Below, piece by piece: positions 1-7,198 of a stretch of 36,037 nucleotides of DNA. Made by a program: the position numbers and the translations under genes. A model generated the notes under the pieces. The model was given only the letters and a program-made list of their open reading frames with translations. It was not told where the DNA came from and searched no databases. This DNA comes from CALIKS01 sp964440295 (GTDB taxonomy: Archaea > Thermoproteota > Nitrososphaeria_A > Caldarchaeales > Calditenuaceae), in contig CAYTRT010000011.1 of the NCBI GenBank assembly GCA_964440295.1, positions 1 to 36,037 of the forward strand, given 5' to 3'. The first letter of the stretch is position 1, and each line of letters opens with the position of its first letter.

Positions 1-228
1 CACTACGAGTGTATCTCCTTTCTCTGCTCCGTCAATATATATCGGGCCAGTGGCTTTATTGACTTTATTCCAGTCTAGTTTTTCCAGCGGCGTGTCCTCG
101 TCTTGGACCTGGCCCCCCACAGCATCCTCGGTCTCTAGGATGATCATTTCTCCGGAGTCGACGTACTCGACTGGCTTACTGAATTTACTGAACTTAAAAA
201 CTCCCCTTTCCTTTGGTACTGTCTTCAT
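1..228 (-). CDS. acetamidase/formamidase family protein, N-terminal part (runs off the left edge)
   Basis: An open frame of 76 codons reads leftward from an ATG at 228 to the window edge without a stop, so only the N-terminus is present. Residues 57-76 read like the family's N-terminal strand: GPIYIDGAEKGD followed by TLVV, matching the 'GPIyVeGAepGDtL' signature of the FmdA_AmdA family (PF03069). These enzymes hydrolyse formamide or acetamide to ammonia and the acid in the cytoplasm. The frame lies upstream of and divergent in role from the HpcH aldolase, about 150 bases away. The ATG sits about 10 bases below the expected transcription start of the TATA-like box at 259-269. The catalytic core lies outside the window, so substrate cannot be judged. 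Confidence 0.8.
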   Translation of the reverse strand, partial: MKTVPKERGVFKFSKFSKPVEYVDSGEMIILETEDAVGGQVQDEDTPLEKLDWNKVNKATGPIYIDGAEKGDTLVV

Positions 229-241
229 CGAGTTAACTAAC

Positions 242-257
242 TAGGCTAATTAGCCTA
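242..257. promoter_or_regulatory. 16-bp perfect palindrome, candidate operator of the amidase gene
   Basis: TAGGCTAATTAGCCTA is its own reverse complement over all 16 bases. It lies between the minus-strand TATA-like box (259-269) and the start codon (228), where a bound repressor would block initiation. A second, 8-bp palindrome (AGTTAACT, 231-238) lies just downstream at the expected transcription start. The operator role is inferred from symmetry and position. Confidence 0.55.
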
Positions 258-258
258 A

Positions 259-269
259 AGATAATTTTT
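259..269 (-). promoter_or_regulatory. TATA-like box of the amidase gene
   Basis: On the minus strand the sequence reads AAAAATTATCT. Its centre is about 36 bases upstream of the ATG at 228, giving an expected start of transcription near 238 and a leader of about 10 bases. Confidence 0.4.
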
Positions 270-382
270 CTAAGAACGAGTATTGAGCTGGATTTATTTA
301 TGTCTCCGCTTTTCTTAATCGGGATTGATCAGAACTAGTTAATCACGTGAATAAAATGCGAAAATAAAATTGTCTATCTATT

Positions 383-1144
383 TTATTTGAGATTTTGAAT
401 TATCTGTCTTGCCGTACGCATAAATATTCCTATATCGACTGAATATGCGATGTATTGAATTCCTAGGTCAGTCCATTTCTTGGCTTTTTCTGGGTTTTCT
501 ACGAATGTGCCTGTGGCCACGCCTCTTTCTCTGCAGATCTCGACGCCCTTCATTATGGTTTCAGTTACTTTTGGGTCATCGACCATTCCGGGTATACCTA
601 GGGATTGTGAGAGGTCGTATGGTCCTAGGAAAACCACGTCGACTGGAGCAGCTTCTAGGATAGCTGGCAGATTATTGATACCTGTATGGCTCTCAATATG
701 TATAATGGTCATGACCTCCCTGTTTGAAGTGTCCATGTGTGTTTTTGGATCGATGGCTGCGTATTGAGCCGCCTTAGTGTAGGGTGATACGCCCCTCAAC
801 CCCTTCGGAAAATACATGGCTGCCTCGATTATGCGTCTGGCCGTCTCGGCATCGTCTACGTGTGGAACTTGTACTCCTGCTGCGCCGCATTCCAGGGCTC
901 TGAGAATGTAGGTCTCCTCGCTTGATGGTGTTCTGACGATGGGGGTTGTTCCTGACGCCTCTGCGGCCCTGATCATGTTTTCAACGGTCTCAAAATTAAA
1001 TGGGCCATGCTCCATGTCTATTATTACGAAATCGAATCCGGCATATCCAAATATCTCAACGACCGCGGGGCTGTTTATGCAGATGAAGGTTCCTATAACA
1101 TTCTCTCCGTTCTGAAGCTTAGTTTTCAAGATGTTTCTCTTCAT
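383..1144 (-). CDS. HpcH/HpaI-type 2-oxo-acid aldolase
   Basis: A 253-residue class II, metal-dependent aldolase of the HpcH/HpaI (citrate lyase beta-like) family (PF03328), full length for the family. Visible active-site landmarks are the catalytic His46 in DMEHGP, Arg71 in VRTP, the glycine-rich GAAGVQVPHV segment at 88-96, and the two likely metal ligands Glu151 (HIESHTG) and Asp177 (GPYDLS). Family members cleave or form 4-hydroxy-2-oxo acids such as 2,4-dihydroxyhept-2-enedioate or 2-keto-3-deoxy sugar acids; the actual substrate is not readable here. The ATG at 1144 lies about 33 bases below a minus-strand TATA box (1172-1183). It is transcribed alone or with the gene upstream at 1189. 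Confidence 0.9.
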   Translation of the reverse strand: MKRNILKTKLQNGENVIGTFICINSPAVVEIFGYAGFDFVIIDMEHGPFNFETVENMIRAAEASGTTPIVRTPSSEETYILRALECGAAGVQVPHVDDAETARRIIEAAMYFPKGLRGVSPYTKAAQYAAIDPKTHMDTSNREVMTIIHIESHTGINNLPAILEAAPVDVVFLGPYDLSQSLGIPGMVDDPKVTETIMKGVEICRERGVATGTFVENPEKAKKWTDLGIQYIAYSVDIGIFMRTARQIIQNLK

Positions 1145-1171
1145 GTCAACTCGCTTAAACTTTGCAATTGG

Positions 1172-1183
1172 CTTAATAAATAG
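1172..1183 (-). promoter_or_regulatory. TATA box of the HpcH-type aldolase gene
   Basis: Minus strand CTATTTATTAAG, centre about 33 bases from the ATG at 1144, predicting a leader of only a few bases. It lies in the 44-base gap before the next gene, so the aldolase probably has its own promoter. Confidence 0.5.
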
Positions 1184-1188
1184 CCTGC

Positions 1189-1971
1189 TCAGGTTGACGC
1201 ATTGCTTACTGCTCTATTAGATATGAGTGGCTCTTTCTTCTTTACATCCATCATTGAGAACAGCCTATATGGCTCCAGATCAATTATCTTGGCGCAGTAT
1301 TGGCAATGAGCCCTGAAGACCCAGTGTTGCTTATGTGCCTCTTCAATAGCCTCTACTGATGGGAGCGAAACTAAGTTGATCTCACCGCACCATGGACATA
1401 TAAGTTTTGCAGTCTCTCCTGACGGCATTACTGGGACTTCCTCTAGCAGACCTGAGACTATGTATAGTTTTAACGTGGCCGGCATTATGCCACGTGCCTT
1501 AAGCAGCCTCTTCATTCTCTCCAACTCAAGTTCTTTATGCCTGAGTCTTTCACGCATATCTATGAGCTTTTTTTCCAGCGAGTCGTAGATCCACTTTGGT
1601 ATCACTAGCTCCTTAATAGCAGGCATCATTATTCGGACAAGCAATTCCCTAACTTTAATCGCTGCGCTATCATTACTTTTTTGATCAGCTTCATCTCTTC
1701 TCAACCGTGAGGCATTTTTTATAGTCTCAGTTAACATTTCAAGATCAGCAGAGCTACAGGTAGATGGCGATGAAATTGTCTTGATAAAGACCTCACCAAT
1801 CGCTGCTAGTTTTATGAGTTTTTCCCTTTTTTCCTCGTCAATGTTCTTTTCTTCAATGTTGATTAGTAGTTCTTCAAGTAACTTATTCGGGCTATTTCCC
1901 CTCTGGCTGAATACTCCTTTTCTTTCGAGTGTTCTTAAAATTTCTGCTACTTCGTAAGGAGTCAACTTCAA
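1189..1971 (-). CDS. unknown protein with coiled coil and C-terminal zinc ribbon
   Basis: A 260-residue protein I do not recognise. The N-terminal third is helical and charged. Residues about 125-160 form a Lys/Glu/Arg/Leu-rich stretch expected to be a coiled coil. The C-terminal part carries two CxxC pairs (CPWCGE near 192 and CQYCAK near 218), a likely zinc ribbon with a HxxHWxxRAHC spacer. There is no signal peptide or membrane segment, so it is probably cytosolic and may bind nucleic acid or protein. The start shown is TTG at 1971. The frame stays open and coding-like upstream to about 2073 (for example SFIPYSYIGELLKEIQRLK) but has no ATG, GTG or TTG there, so the true N-terminus is uncertain. 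Confidence 0.75.
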   Translation of the reverse strand: MKLTPYEVAEILRTLERKGVFSQRGNSPNKLLEELLINIEEKNIDEEKREKLIKLAAIGEVFIKTISSPSTCSSADLEMLTETIKNASRLRRDEADQKSNDSAAIKVRELLVRIMMPAIKELVIPKWIYDSLEKKLIDMRERLRHKELELERMKRLLKARGIMPATLKLYIVSGLLEEVPVMPSGETAKLICPWCGEINLVSLPSVEAIEEAHKQHWVFRAHCQYCAKIIDLEPYRLFSMMDVKKKEPLISNRAVSNAST

Positions 1972-2237
1972 TCTCTGTATTTCTTTGAGTAATTCACCTA
2001 TGTATGAATATGGAATGAAGGACTCGGACTGTTGTTGATCATTATGAATCAGGGCGTAAACACCAATGCCAGTTCATAATACTTAGAAAAATCTTTATCT
2101 TGGTTCTCCTACAAGCGATGTTATTTTAGGGTTATCTACGTGGTGTCTGAGTATTACATAAATACTATGTTGATTCCGGAGCATTGGCTATCTGTGGTTT
2201 TTTGCTACATTCACTTATTTTCAAGAGTGTAAGCAAA
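1972..2237. other. intergenic region, mostly without a recognised feature
   Basis: About 300 bases separate the zinc-ribbon gene from the slipin gene. The part up to about 2073 continues the reading frame of the minus-strand gene. Minus-strand AGATAAAGATTT at 2091-2102 could be its TATA box, which would favour a start upstream of 1971. I see no tRNA, C/D-box or other RNA structure in the rest. Confidence 0.4.
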
Positions 2238-2247
2238 GATATAATAG
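2238..2247 (+). promoter_or_regulatory. TATA box of the slipin/NfeD operon
   Basis: AGATATAATA is centred about 40 bases upstream of the ATG at 2282. Expected transcription start is near 2268, and AGGGTAGGAAT just before the ATG gives a weak ribosome-binding site. Confidence 0.5.
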
Positions 2248-2281
2248 CGTCCATGCTGATTGTTATATTAAGGGTAGGAAT

Positions 2282-3082
2282 ATGGTTTTAACTCTGCAGG
2301 TAGGCATAGGAGAGATTATAGGAATATTCTTCCTCGCGATTATCCTACTAATTATTCTCGCATCTGCTATTCGGATAGTGAAGGAATACGAGAGAATCGT
2401 TGTCTTCAGGCTTGGGAGATTATTGGGCCAAAAGGGACCAGGAATTGTGCTCATCATACCGATAATCGACTCTCCTAGAATAATAGACATGAGAATTGTT
2501 ACCTTCGATGTTCCCAAACAGCGTATAATAACGAAGGACAACGTTACAGTCGATGTAGACGCAGTAGTCTACATGAGGGTGCAGGATCCACTGGCCGCCG
2601 TCATGAGGGTAAGAGATTATTTAACAGCCACGAGTCTGCTCGCTCAGACAACCTTGAGAGACGTCATAGGGCAGGTCGAGTTTGACGATCTGTTGGCAAA
2701 GAGAGACGAACTAAATAAACGTCTACAGTCTATACTTGACGAGGCGACTGAGCCGTGGGGAATAAAAGTTACTGCAGTCGCGATTAAGGACGTGATTATT
2801 CCTGAAAGTATGCAGAGGGCGATTGCAAAGCAAGCAGAGGCAGAGAGGGAGAGGAGGAGCAGAATAATCATGGCGGAGGGTGAGTTGCAGGCGGCTCAGA
2901 AGATGGCTGAGGCAGCTGCTGCCTACGCTGCGTCGCCACAGGCAATGCGTCTAAGGGAATTACAGACTTGGACAGAGATAGCGAGGGAGAAGAACCTCAT
3001 TATAGTGACTGAGGGTGGGTCTCTAGGTACAATTCTCGGAACAACTATAGGCGTGGCTAAGAAGAGGAAAGTTGAAGAGTAA
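2282..3082 (+). CDS. SPFH/Band 7 slipin (stomatin-like) membrane protein
   Basis: A 266-residue stomatin-family protein (PF01145), typical length. Residues 12-34 form one hydrophobic membrane segment. The SPFH domain follows, with family hallmarks: EYERIVVFRLGR at 36-47, GPGIVLIIPIID, the DVPKQ motif, and SLLAQTTLRDVIGQ in the conserved helix. A charged Ala/Glu-rich coiled coil (about 185-220) precedes the C-terminus. Slipins form ring oligomers on the membrane and are cleaved by, and paired with, NfeD-type serine proteases. The next gene is exactly such a protease and overlaps it by 11 bases, so the two are co-transcribed and translationally coupled. Confidence 0.95.
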   Translation: MVLTLQVGIGEIIGIFFLAIILLIILASAIRIVKEYERIVVFRLGRLLGQKGPGIVLIIPIIDSPRIIDMRIVTFDVPKQRIITKDNVTVDVDAVVYMRVQDPLAAVMRVRDYLTATSLLAQTTLRDVIGQVEFDDLLAKRDELNKRLQSILDEATEPWGIKVTAVAIKDVIIPESMQRAIAKQAEAERERRSRIIMAEGELQAAQKMAEAAAAYAASPQAMRLRELQTWTEIAREKNLIIVTEGGSLGTILGTTIGVAKKRKVEE

Positions 3083-4385
3083 GTTCTCAGCAACGGTAAA
3101 AACATTATTCCTCCTTCTACTCCTATCAATTTCTAGCTTAGGCCCAGTCGCAGCGCTCAGCGATGCTAATAAGGTTCTCCTCCTAGAGATTGAGGGAAAA
3201 ATAGGGCCCTCAGTAGCCGAGTACGTTCAGACATATTTAGAAGACACAAGGCGCTTCGAGGCTGTAATAATAACTATCAATACATACGGCGGGCTCGGCG
3301 ACTCGATGTTTCAGATAATTGACGCTATCACATACAGCGAAGCTCCCGTCATCGTGTATGTTTATCCAGAGGGTGGGCAGGCATTGTCTGCAGGCACCTA
3401 CATACTCATGGCTTCCAGCCTTGCGGCTATGTCTCCCTATACAATCATAGGATCTGCACAACCAGTAGTAAACGGCGTTCCCAGTAATGATACTAAGCTT
3501 ATAAACTTCTTGGTTGAGAAGATGCATACACTTGCTAGGATGCATGGTAGAAACGAGACGCAGGCGGCTCGGTTTGTCACGCATAACGATAACTTAGGAC
3601 CAGAAGAGGCGCTGAAGAGAGGTGTGATTGAAATAATCGCCAAAGACATTCCAGAACTATTGCAAAAGGCCGACGGCATGACAGTGAAGACGCTGAGAGG
3701 AGAGAAGACCCTGCATCTTTCAAACGTGGAGATAATAAGGGCGGATCCGGGCCTCAGGTATCACTTGTTAAGCTTTTTGAGCGATCCATTGGTATCCGGT
3801 CTTTTACTATCTCTGGGCATCCTAATACTAATAGTGGGTCTTTCCTCCCCAGGATTTGGAGCAGAGCTAGTCGGCGGAATAATGATTATCCTCGGCCTGA
3901 TTGGGCAAGGCTTTAATCTAAATTGGGCCGGGCTCGCACTTATCATTCTTGGATCGGTGCTTGTTTTGTACGAGTTTTATTCTGGGGGAGTCGTTATTGC
4001 ATTGTTGAGCGGAGTTGTACTAATGGGTTTAGGCATGATACTGATCGTTAGAGCCCCACCGGGAGTCGTATACGTGGCGCAGGAGTGGCTGGACCAATTG
4101 ATGAGCATTATCATAATAGTAGCTATTGGTAGCGGAGCGGTATTCAGCTTCATACTCTTGAAGGGGCTTAAGACGATTAGGAAAAAGACCTACAGTCTAA
4201 TCCCCATCGCTGAGACTGGAAGAGCAGTAGAAGACATACCTGCGGGCCAAGAAGGGTATGTGATTATTGCGGGAGAATACCGCAAGGTGATTGCGCAATC
4301 AGATATAAAACAAAACCAACGAGTAAAAGTAGTTGGACAAAAAAATAATTATTTGATCGTTGAGCCTTATCGGGAGCAGTCCTAA
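3072..4385 (+). CDS. NfeD-family membrane serine protease (stomatin operon partner)
   Basis: A 437-residue ClpP-class protease with NfeD membrane and OB domains. An N-terminal signal segment spans about 9-29. The protease domain shows NTYGG near 70-74, the nucleophile Ser106 in LSAGTYI, and Lys142 (DTKLINF) at the place of the catalytic Lys of Pyrococcus PH1510. Hydrophobic segments at about 240-375 form several membrane helices, and the last about 60 residues form the NfeD OB-fold. The start is TTG at 3072, inside the end of the slipin gene. Family knowledge says it cleaves the hydrophobic C-terminal region of its stomatin partner, giving a membrane quality-control pair. The catalytic dyad looks intact. 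Confidence 0.95.
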   Translation: MKSKFSATVKTLFLLLLLSISSLGPVAALSDANKVLLLEIEGKIGPSVAEYVQTYLEDTRRFEAVIITINTYGGLGDSMFQIIDAITYSEAPVIVYVYPEGGQALSAGTYILMASSLAAMSPYTIIGSAQPVVNGVPSNDTKLINFLVEKMHTLARMHGRNETQAARFVTHNDNLGPEEALKRGVIEIIAKDIPELLQKADGMTVKTLRGEKTLHLSNVEIIRADPGLRYHLLSFLSDPLVSGLLLSLGILILIVGLSSPGFGAELVGGIMIILGLIGQGFNLNWAGLALIILGSVLVLYEFYSGGVVIALLSGVVLMGLGMILIVRAPPGVVYVAQEWLDQLMSIIIIVAIGSGAVFSFILLKGLKTIRKKTYSLIPIAETGRAVEDIPAGQEGYVIIAGEYRKVIAQSDIKQNQRVKVVGQKNNYLIVEPYREQS

Positions 4386-4398
4386 CGTATTGAAATTA

Positions 4399-4863
4399 TT
4401 ATCCTTCCTGTTGTCTCGATCTGAACTGTGGTCTGCCTCTTCTTTCTCCGCTTCTTCTTGGGCCGCTGAATCTCCTGAATCCGCCCTGCTGAAAGCTTTC
4501 CTTCTCGGATAGATTATTCTCAGTGTTTACCTCTCCTATAGGCTCATCTGAGATCTCTATTTTTCCGTATCTGCCTAAGTTGAGCTGCATCTTTCCCCTG
4601 AATACCTTCACAAACGCGTTTGATATCTTGACTGTATCTCCAGTATTTACCTTTGGTATGTTCTCGTCCCATAGGACCATGGATATAGCTCCTGTCTCGT
4701 CAGCTATCAGTAGGTCTGATAGTTGATGCTGCGTCTGGTCGTATTGGCTCCCAACTGACCTCGGCTCAGACTTAGTTACAACCTTCGCAACTAAGTTTAT
4801 GCCCCTCGAGTGAGGGGTCAGGTTTCCTATTTTATCTAATCTTTCCAAACACTCTTCAACCAC
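4399..4863 (-). CDS. ssb: single-stranded DNA-binding protein, single OB-fold
   Basis: A 154-residue protein with an OB-fold at about 14-108 and a Gly/Arg-rich flexible tail. The core motifs LLIADETGAISMVLWDE and VKVFRGKMQLNLG match the crenarchaeal SSB/RPA32-like family, whose Sulfolobus member has the same layout: one OB-fold and a Gly/Arg tail. Aromatic residues Trp65 and Phe88 would stack on bases. Unlike Sulfolobus SSB, the tail here is mainly basic (RRFSGPRRSG, RRGRPQFR) and ends QQEG without a long acidic tip. The start is GTG at 4863. It converges with the NfeD gene 13 bases away. Confidence 0.88.
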   Translation of the reverse strand: MVEECLERLDKIGNLTPHSRGINLVAKVVTKSEPRSVGSQYDQTQHQLSDLLIADETGAISMVLWDENIPKVNTGDTVKISNAFVKVFRGKMQLNLGRYGKIEISDEPIGEVNTENNLSEKESFQQGGFRRFSGPRRSGERRGRPQFRSRQQEG

Positions 4864-4908
4864 TTTATGTGTAAGTTAAATGAGGCATGCTGGCTAATAA
4901 AGCTATTT

Positions 4909-6519
4909 TTAACCAACACTCTCTCTACCTTCTAGATACTGCCTCATAATCTCGTTTATCCTTTCATATCCGACATCAAATAAGTACGTTCCTAGCCTCG
5001 GCCCACTTTGTTTATTGAATAAAATCATGTACATCTTCCTAAACATGTCAGGCGGATTGACTCCGTTCTTTCTGCAAGAGTTAAATATGCCTGCCTGTAC
5101 TTCGTCTGGAGACTTAGACGCTTTGAGCACTTCTAGGACGTCGCTGATTACTTTTCGCTCACTCTCAGAAAGCTCAACTGTTAATTTTCTTCTTTCTCTT
5201 GCACCAAAGTCGCTCACAAAGTTTACTGCAAACATAACTCTTTTCTGCACGTCGTCGTCAATCTTGTATCCATATTTTTGAAGCTTTGATAATACGTATT
5301 CTATCTTGGAGCCAGGCGGAGAATACTGTACGAGCTCTATCAACAATCTGTACGGTATATGAGTGCTGGGATTCTTTGGCGGCCTCAAGTTATGGCAATA
5401 CTCATATAGTCCCTTAAGCTTCGCCTCTTCTCGTCTATCACTTATCTTAACCTTGCCGAAATACACGTCCTCAAGATAGTCCAGCTCATCCATAAGTCTA
5501 GGAATGGTCAGTGGAGAGATGTGCCGAGTACCTACTGACCGCTTAAGAATCAACAGAATCAAGCTCTGAGGATAGGCATATTTGAACCACATCTGGGGAG
5601 TGAAGACATTGCCTGTAGACTTGGAGATTTTCCTCCCAAGAGAGTCTAGGAACATCTCATACTTAACATGTAGGGGAGGATCAAAGTTGAGGACATGCTT
5701 TGATACCCAGTCATTTACCTTTACCGAGTCTGCTATGTCTTTTCCATATGCCTCAAACCTGATGTCGAGTAGCTTCCATCGCGCAGCAAACTCAACCTTC
5801 CATGGAAGTTTTCCATCTGCCTTGGTGATGTCTGCCTCGCCCTCGTATCCGCAGCCACTGAAGAACTTTCCCCTCATCTCGACGCCCACGCATCTATAAG
5901 CTACCTTACGCCTGGCTTCATCGTAACTATAGGCCTCCGAAGTGTATATCCTCCCACAGTTCTTACAGACAGGGAAGTATGGAAGTGTTTTTAGGAACTT
6001 TTCTTGTCCAGTGATCTCTTTAATCTTAGTGCCTATAACCGAGGCGTTTTTTAAGATTTCATGTATTGTCTCTGCTAGCTCTCCAGATGAGTAGAGTCTT
6101 CTTCCAGACTTGAATGTGTATTTTATTCCAGCTTGATCTAGTGCTTCTCTCAGCATGCTACTCATCCTGTCAGCGTATGATTCGTAGGTTCCGAATGGGT
6201 CGGGAATGCTGCTTACAGGCTTCAGTAAATAGTCATTGAGCCATTCAGGCATGCCTGCCGGTACTTTTCTAAGTCCGTCCATGTCGTCGCTGAATGCGAT
6301 CAGTTCGGAGTTGTATCCCATGTCTCTGAGGGCGAGGGTTATGGCGTGTGCCCTCACTGCGTCTGCCATGCTGCCTATGTGGGGTATTCCACTTGCTCCG
6401 AGCCCGCTCTCAGTCCTGATGATCTCTAGGCTTCTGTTGAGGGTTTTTTCCCGCTCAACTAGCCTTGCAGCTACTTTGTCTATCCAAGTCCCGCGTCCAA
6501 TTATGGGCTTCTCCTGCAA
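4909..6519 (-). CDS. lysS: class I lysyl-tRNA synthetase
   Basis: A 536-residue class I LysRS, the form found in most archaea, charging tRNA-Lys with lysine using ATP. The HIGH-type motif is HIGS at 47-50 and the KMSKS-type motif is KISKS at 297-301. A zinc-binding insertion has CKNC at 185-188 with further cysteines at 210 and 223. The C-terminal alpha-helical domain is complete, about the usual length for the family. The start is TTG at 6519, preceded by AGGATC; the minus-strand TATA at 6553-6564 supports it. No class II LysRS is seen in the window. Confidence 0.96.
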   Translation of the reverse strand: MQEKPIIGRGTWIDKVAARLVEREKTLNRSLEIIRTESGLGASGIPHIGSMADAVRAHAITLALRDMGYNSELIAFSDDMDGLRKVPAGMPEWLNDYLLKPVSSIPDPFGTYESYADRMSSMLREALDQAGIKYTFKSGRRLYSSGELAETIHEILKNASVIGTKIKEITGQEKFLKTLPYFPVCKNCGRIYTSEAYSYDEARRKVAYRCVGVEMRGKFFSGCGYEGEADITKADGKLPWKVEFAARWKLLDIRFEAYGKDIADSVKVNDWVSKHVLNFDPPLHVKYEMFLDSLGRKISKSTGNVFTPQMWFKYAYPQSLILLILKRSVGTRHISPLTIPRLMDELDYLEDVYFGKVKISDRREEAKLKGLYEYCHNLRPPKNPSTHIPYRLLIELVQYSPPGSKIEYVLSKLQKYGYKIDDDVQKRVMFAVNFVSDFGARERRKLTVELSESERKVISDVLEVLKASKSPDEVQAGIFNSCRKNGVNPPDMFRKMYMILFNKQSGPRLGTYLFDVGYERINEIMRQYLEGRESVG

Positions 6520-6552
6520 GGATCCTACTAGTTTTTACAGAACCATACGTAT

Positions 6553-6564
6553 GCTTTATAGATA
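6553..6564. promoter_or_regulatory. shared TATA region between lysS and the HAD gene
   Basis: GCTTTATAGATA reads as a TATA element on both strands. It lies about 39 bases from the lysS TTG (6519) and about 34 bases from the HAD ATG (6593), so it probably drives both divergent genes. Confidence 0.5.
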
Positions 6565-6592
6565 TCCGCTTAGGGTTGGTAGGTAAGGAGAG

Positions 6593-7138
6593 ATGCTGAT
6601 AGCGATAGATCTGGACGGCGTCTTATCTGACTCCATGGGGCTTTGGATTCGTATTTGGAACGCCTCGAATTACCCTAAACTGAGCTATGAGGACATATCT
6701 GAATGGGACTTCTGGCGTCGATTAGGCCTGACCGAGGAGCGGTTCTTAGAGATATTTGACGAGGTCTGGAGCAGATGGGAGGAGCTCCAGCCACTTGAAC
6801 AAAATGTGGCTGAGGTAGTAGACAGAATAAACCAAGTAGGAGTCGTAGACATAGTGACCGGCAGGCCCAGCAGGAACAGGAATTCCATAGTAAAGTGGCT
6901 GAAGAAGCATGGAATCAATTACAGAAGACTCTTAATAGGCGTAGAGAAAAAGATCAGGCATCTATACGATATCTATATTGACGACTCGCCGATACAGGCG
7001 TTAGAGGCCTCGTATGCCGGAAGATTGTTTCTCTTAAGAGATCAGCCGTGGAATCGTCATGTCGAGCCAAACCGGTTTATAATACGTGTAAAGTGCTTAG
7101 AAGAGGCCTACGAGGTTCTTGTCTCCCTAGTAAGATAA
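6593..7138 (+). CDS. HAD-superfamily phosphatase, 5'(3')-deoxyribonucleotidase-like
   Basis: A 181-residue HAD hydrolase. Motif I is DLDGVLSD with nucleophile Asp6 and acid Asp8. Motif II is Thr89 in VTGRP, followed by Lys119 or Lys120, and motif IV is DDSP at 130-133. The helical C1 cap between motifs I and II, with the ISEWDFW segment, is like the NT5C/5'-nucleotidase branch. The likely role is hydrolysis of a nucleoside monophosphate or other small phosphoester in the cytosol. A good ribosome-binding site (AAGGAGAG) directly precedes the ATG. It is divergent from lysS and apparently monocistronic. Confidence 0.85.
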   Translation: MLIAIDLDGVLSDSMGLWIRIWNASNYPKLSYEDISEWDFWRRLGLTEERFLEIFDEVWSRWEELQPLEQNVAEVVDRINQVGVVDIVTGRPSRNRNSIVKWLKKHGINYRRLLIGVEKKIRHLYDIYIDDSPIQALEASYAGRLFLLRDQPWNRHVEPNRFIIRVKCLEEAYEVLVSLVR

Positions 7139-7160
7139 TTATTACTATTGTTCAGCTTAT

Positions 7161-7170
7161 GTATTTATAA
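7161..7170 (+). promoter_or_regulatory. TATA box of the NuoM-like gene
   Basis: GTATTTATAA is centred about 33 bases upstream of the ATG at 7199, predicting a very short leader. A T-rich stretch (CTTTTTG) follows it. Confidence 0.5.
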
Positions 7171-7198
7171 TCCTTTTTGATTATGAGCAATGTGAATA

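Noticed and set aside
50..244. 64-residue plus-strand frame at the left edge
   Set aside because: Opposite strand of the amidase N-terminus, which has recognisable family motifs.
343..350. TCACGTGA palindrome between the amidase and aldolase genes
   Set aside because: Only 8 bases and not near a promoter of either gene; expected by chance.
1972..2281. Possible structural RNA in the 310-base gap
   Set aside because: No conserved motifs or long stems of known archaeal RNAs seen; part of it is an extension of the minus-strand reading frame.
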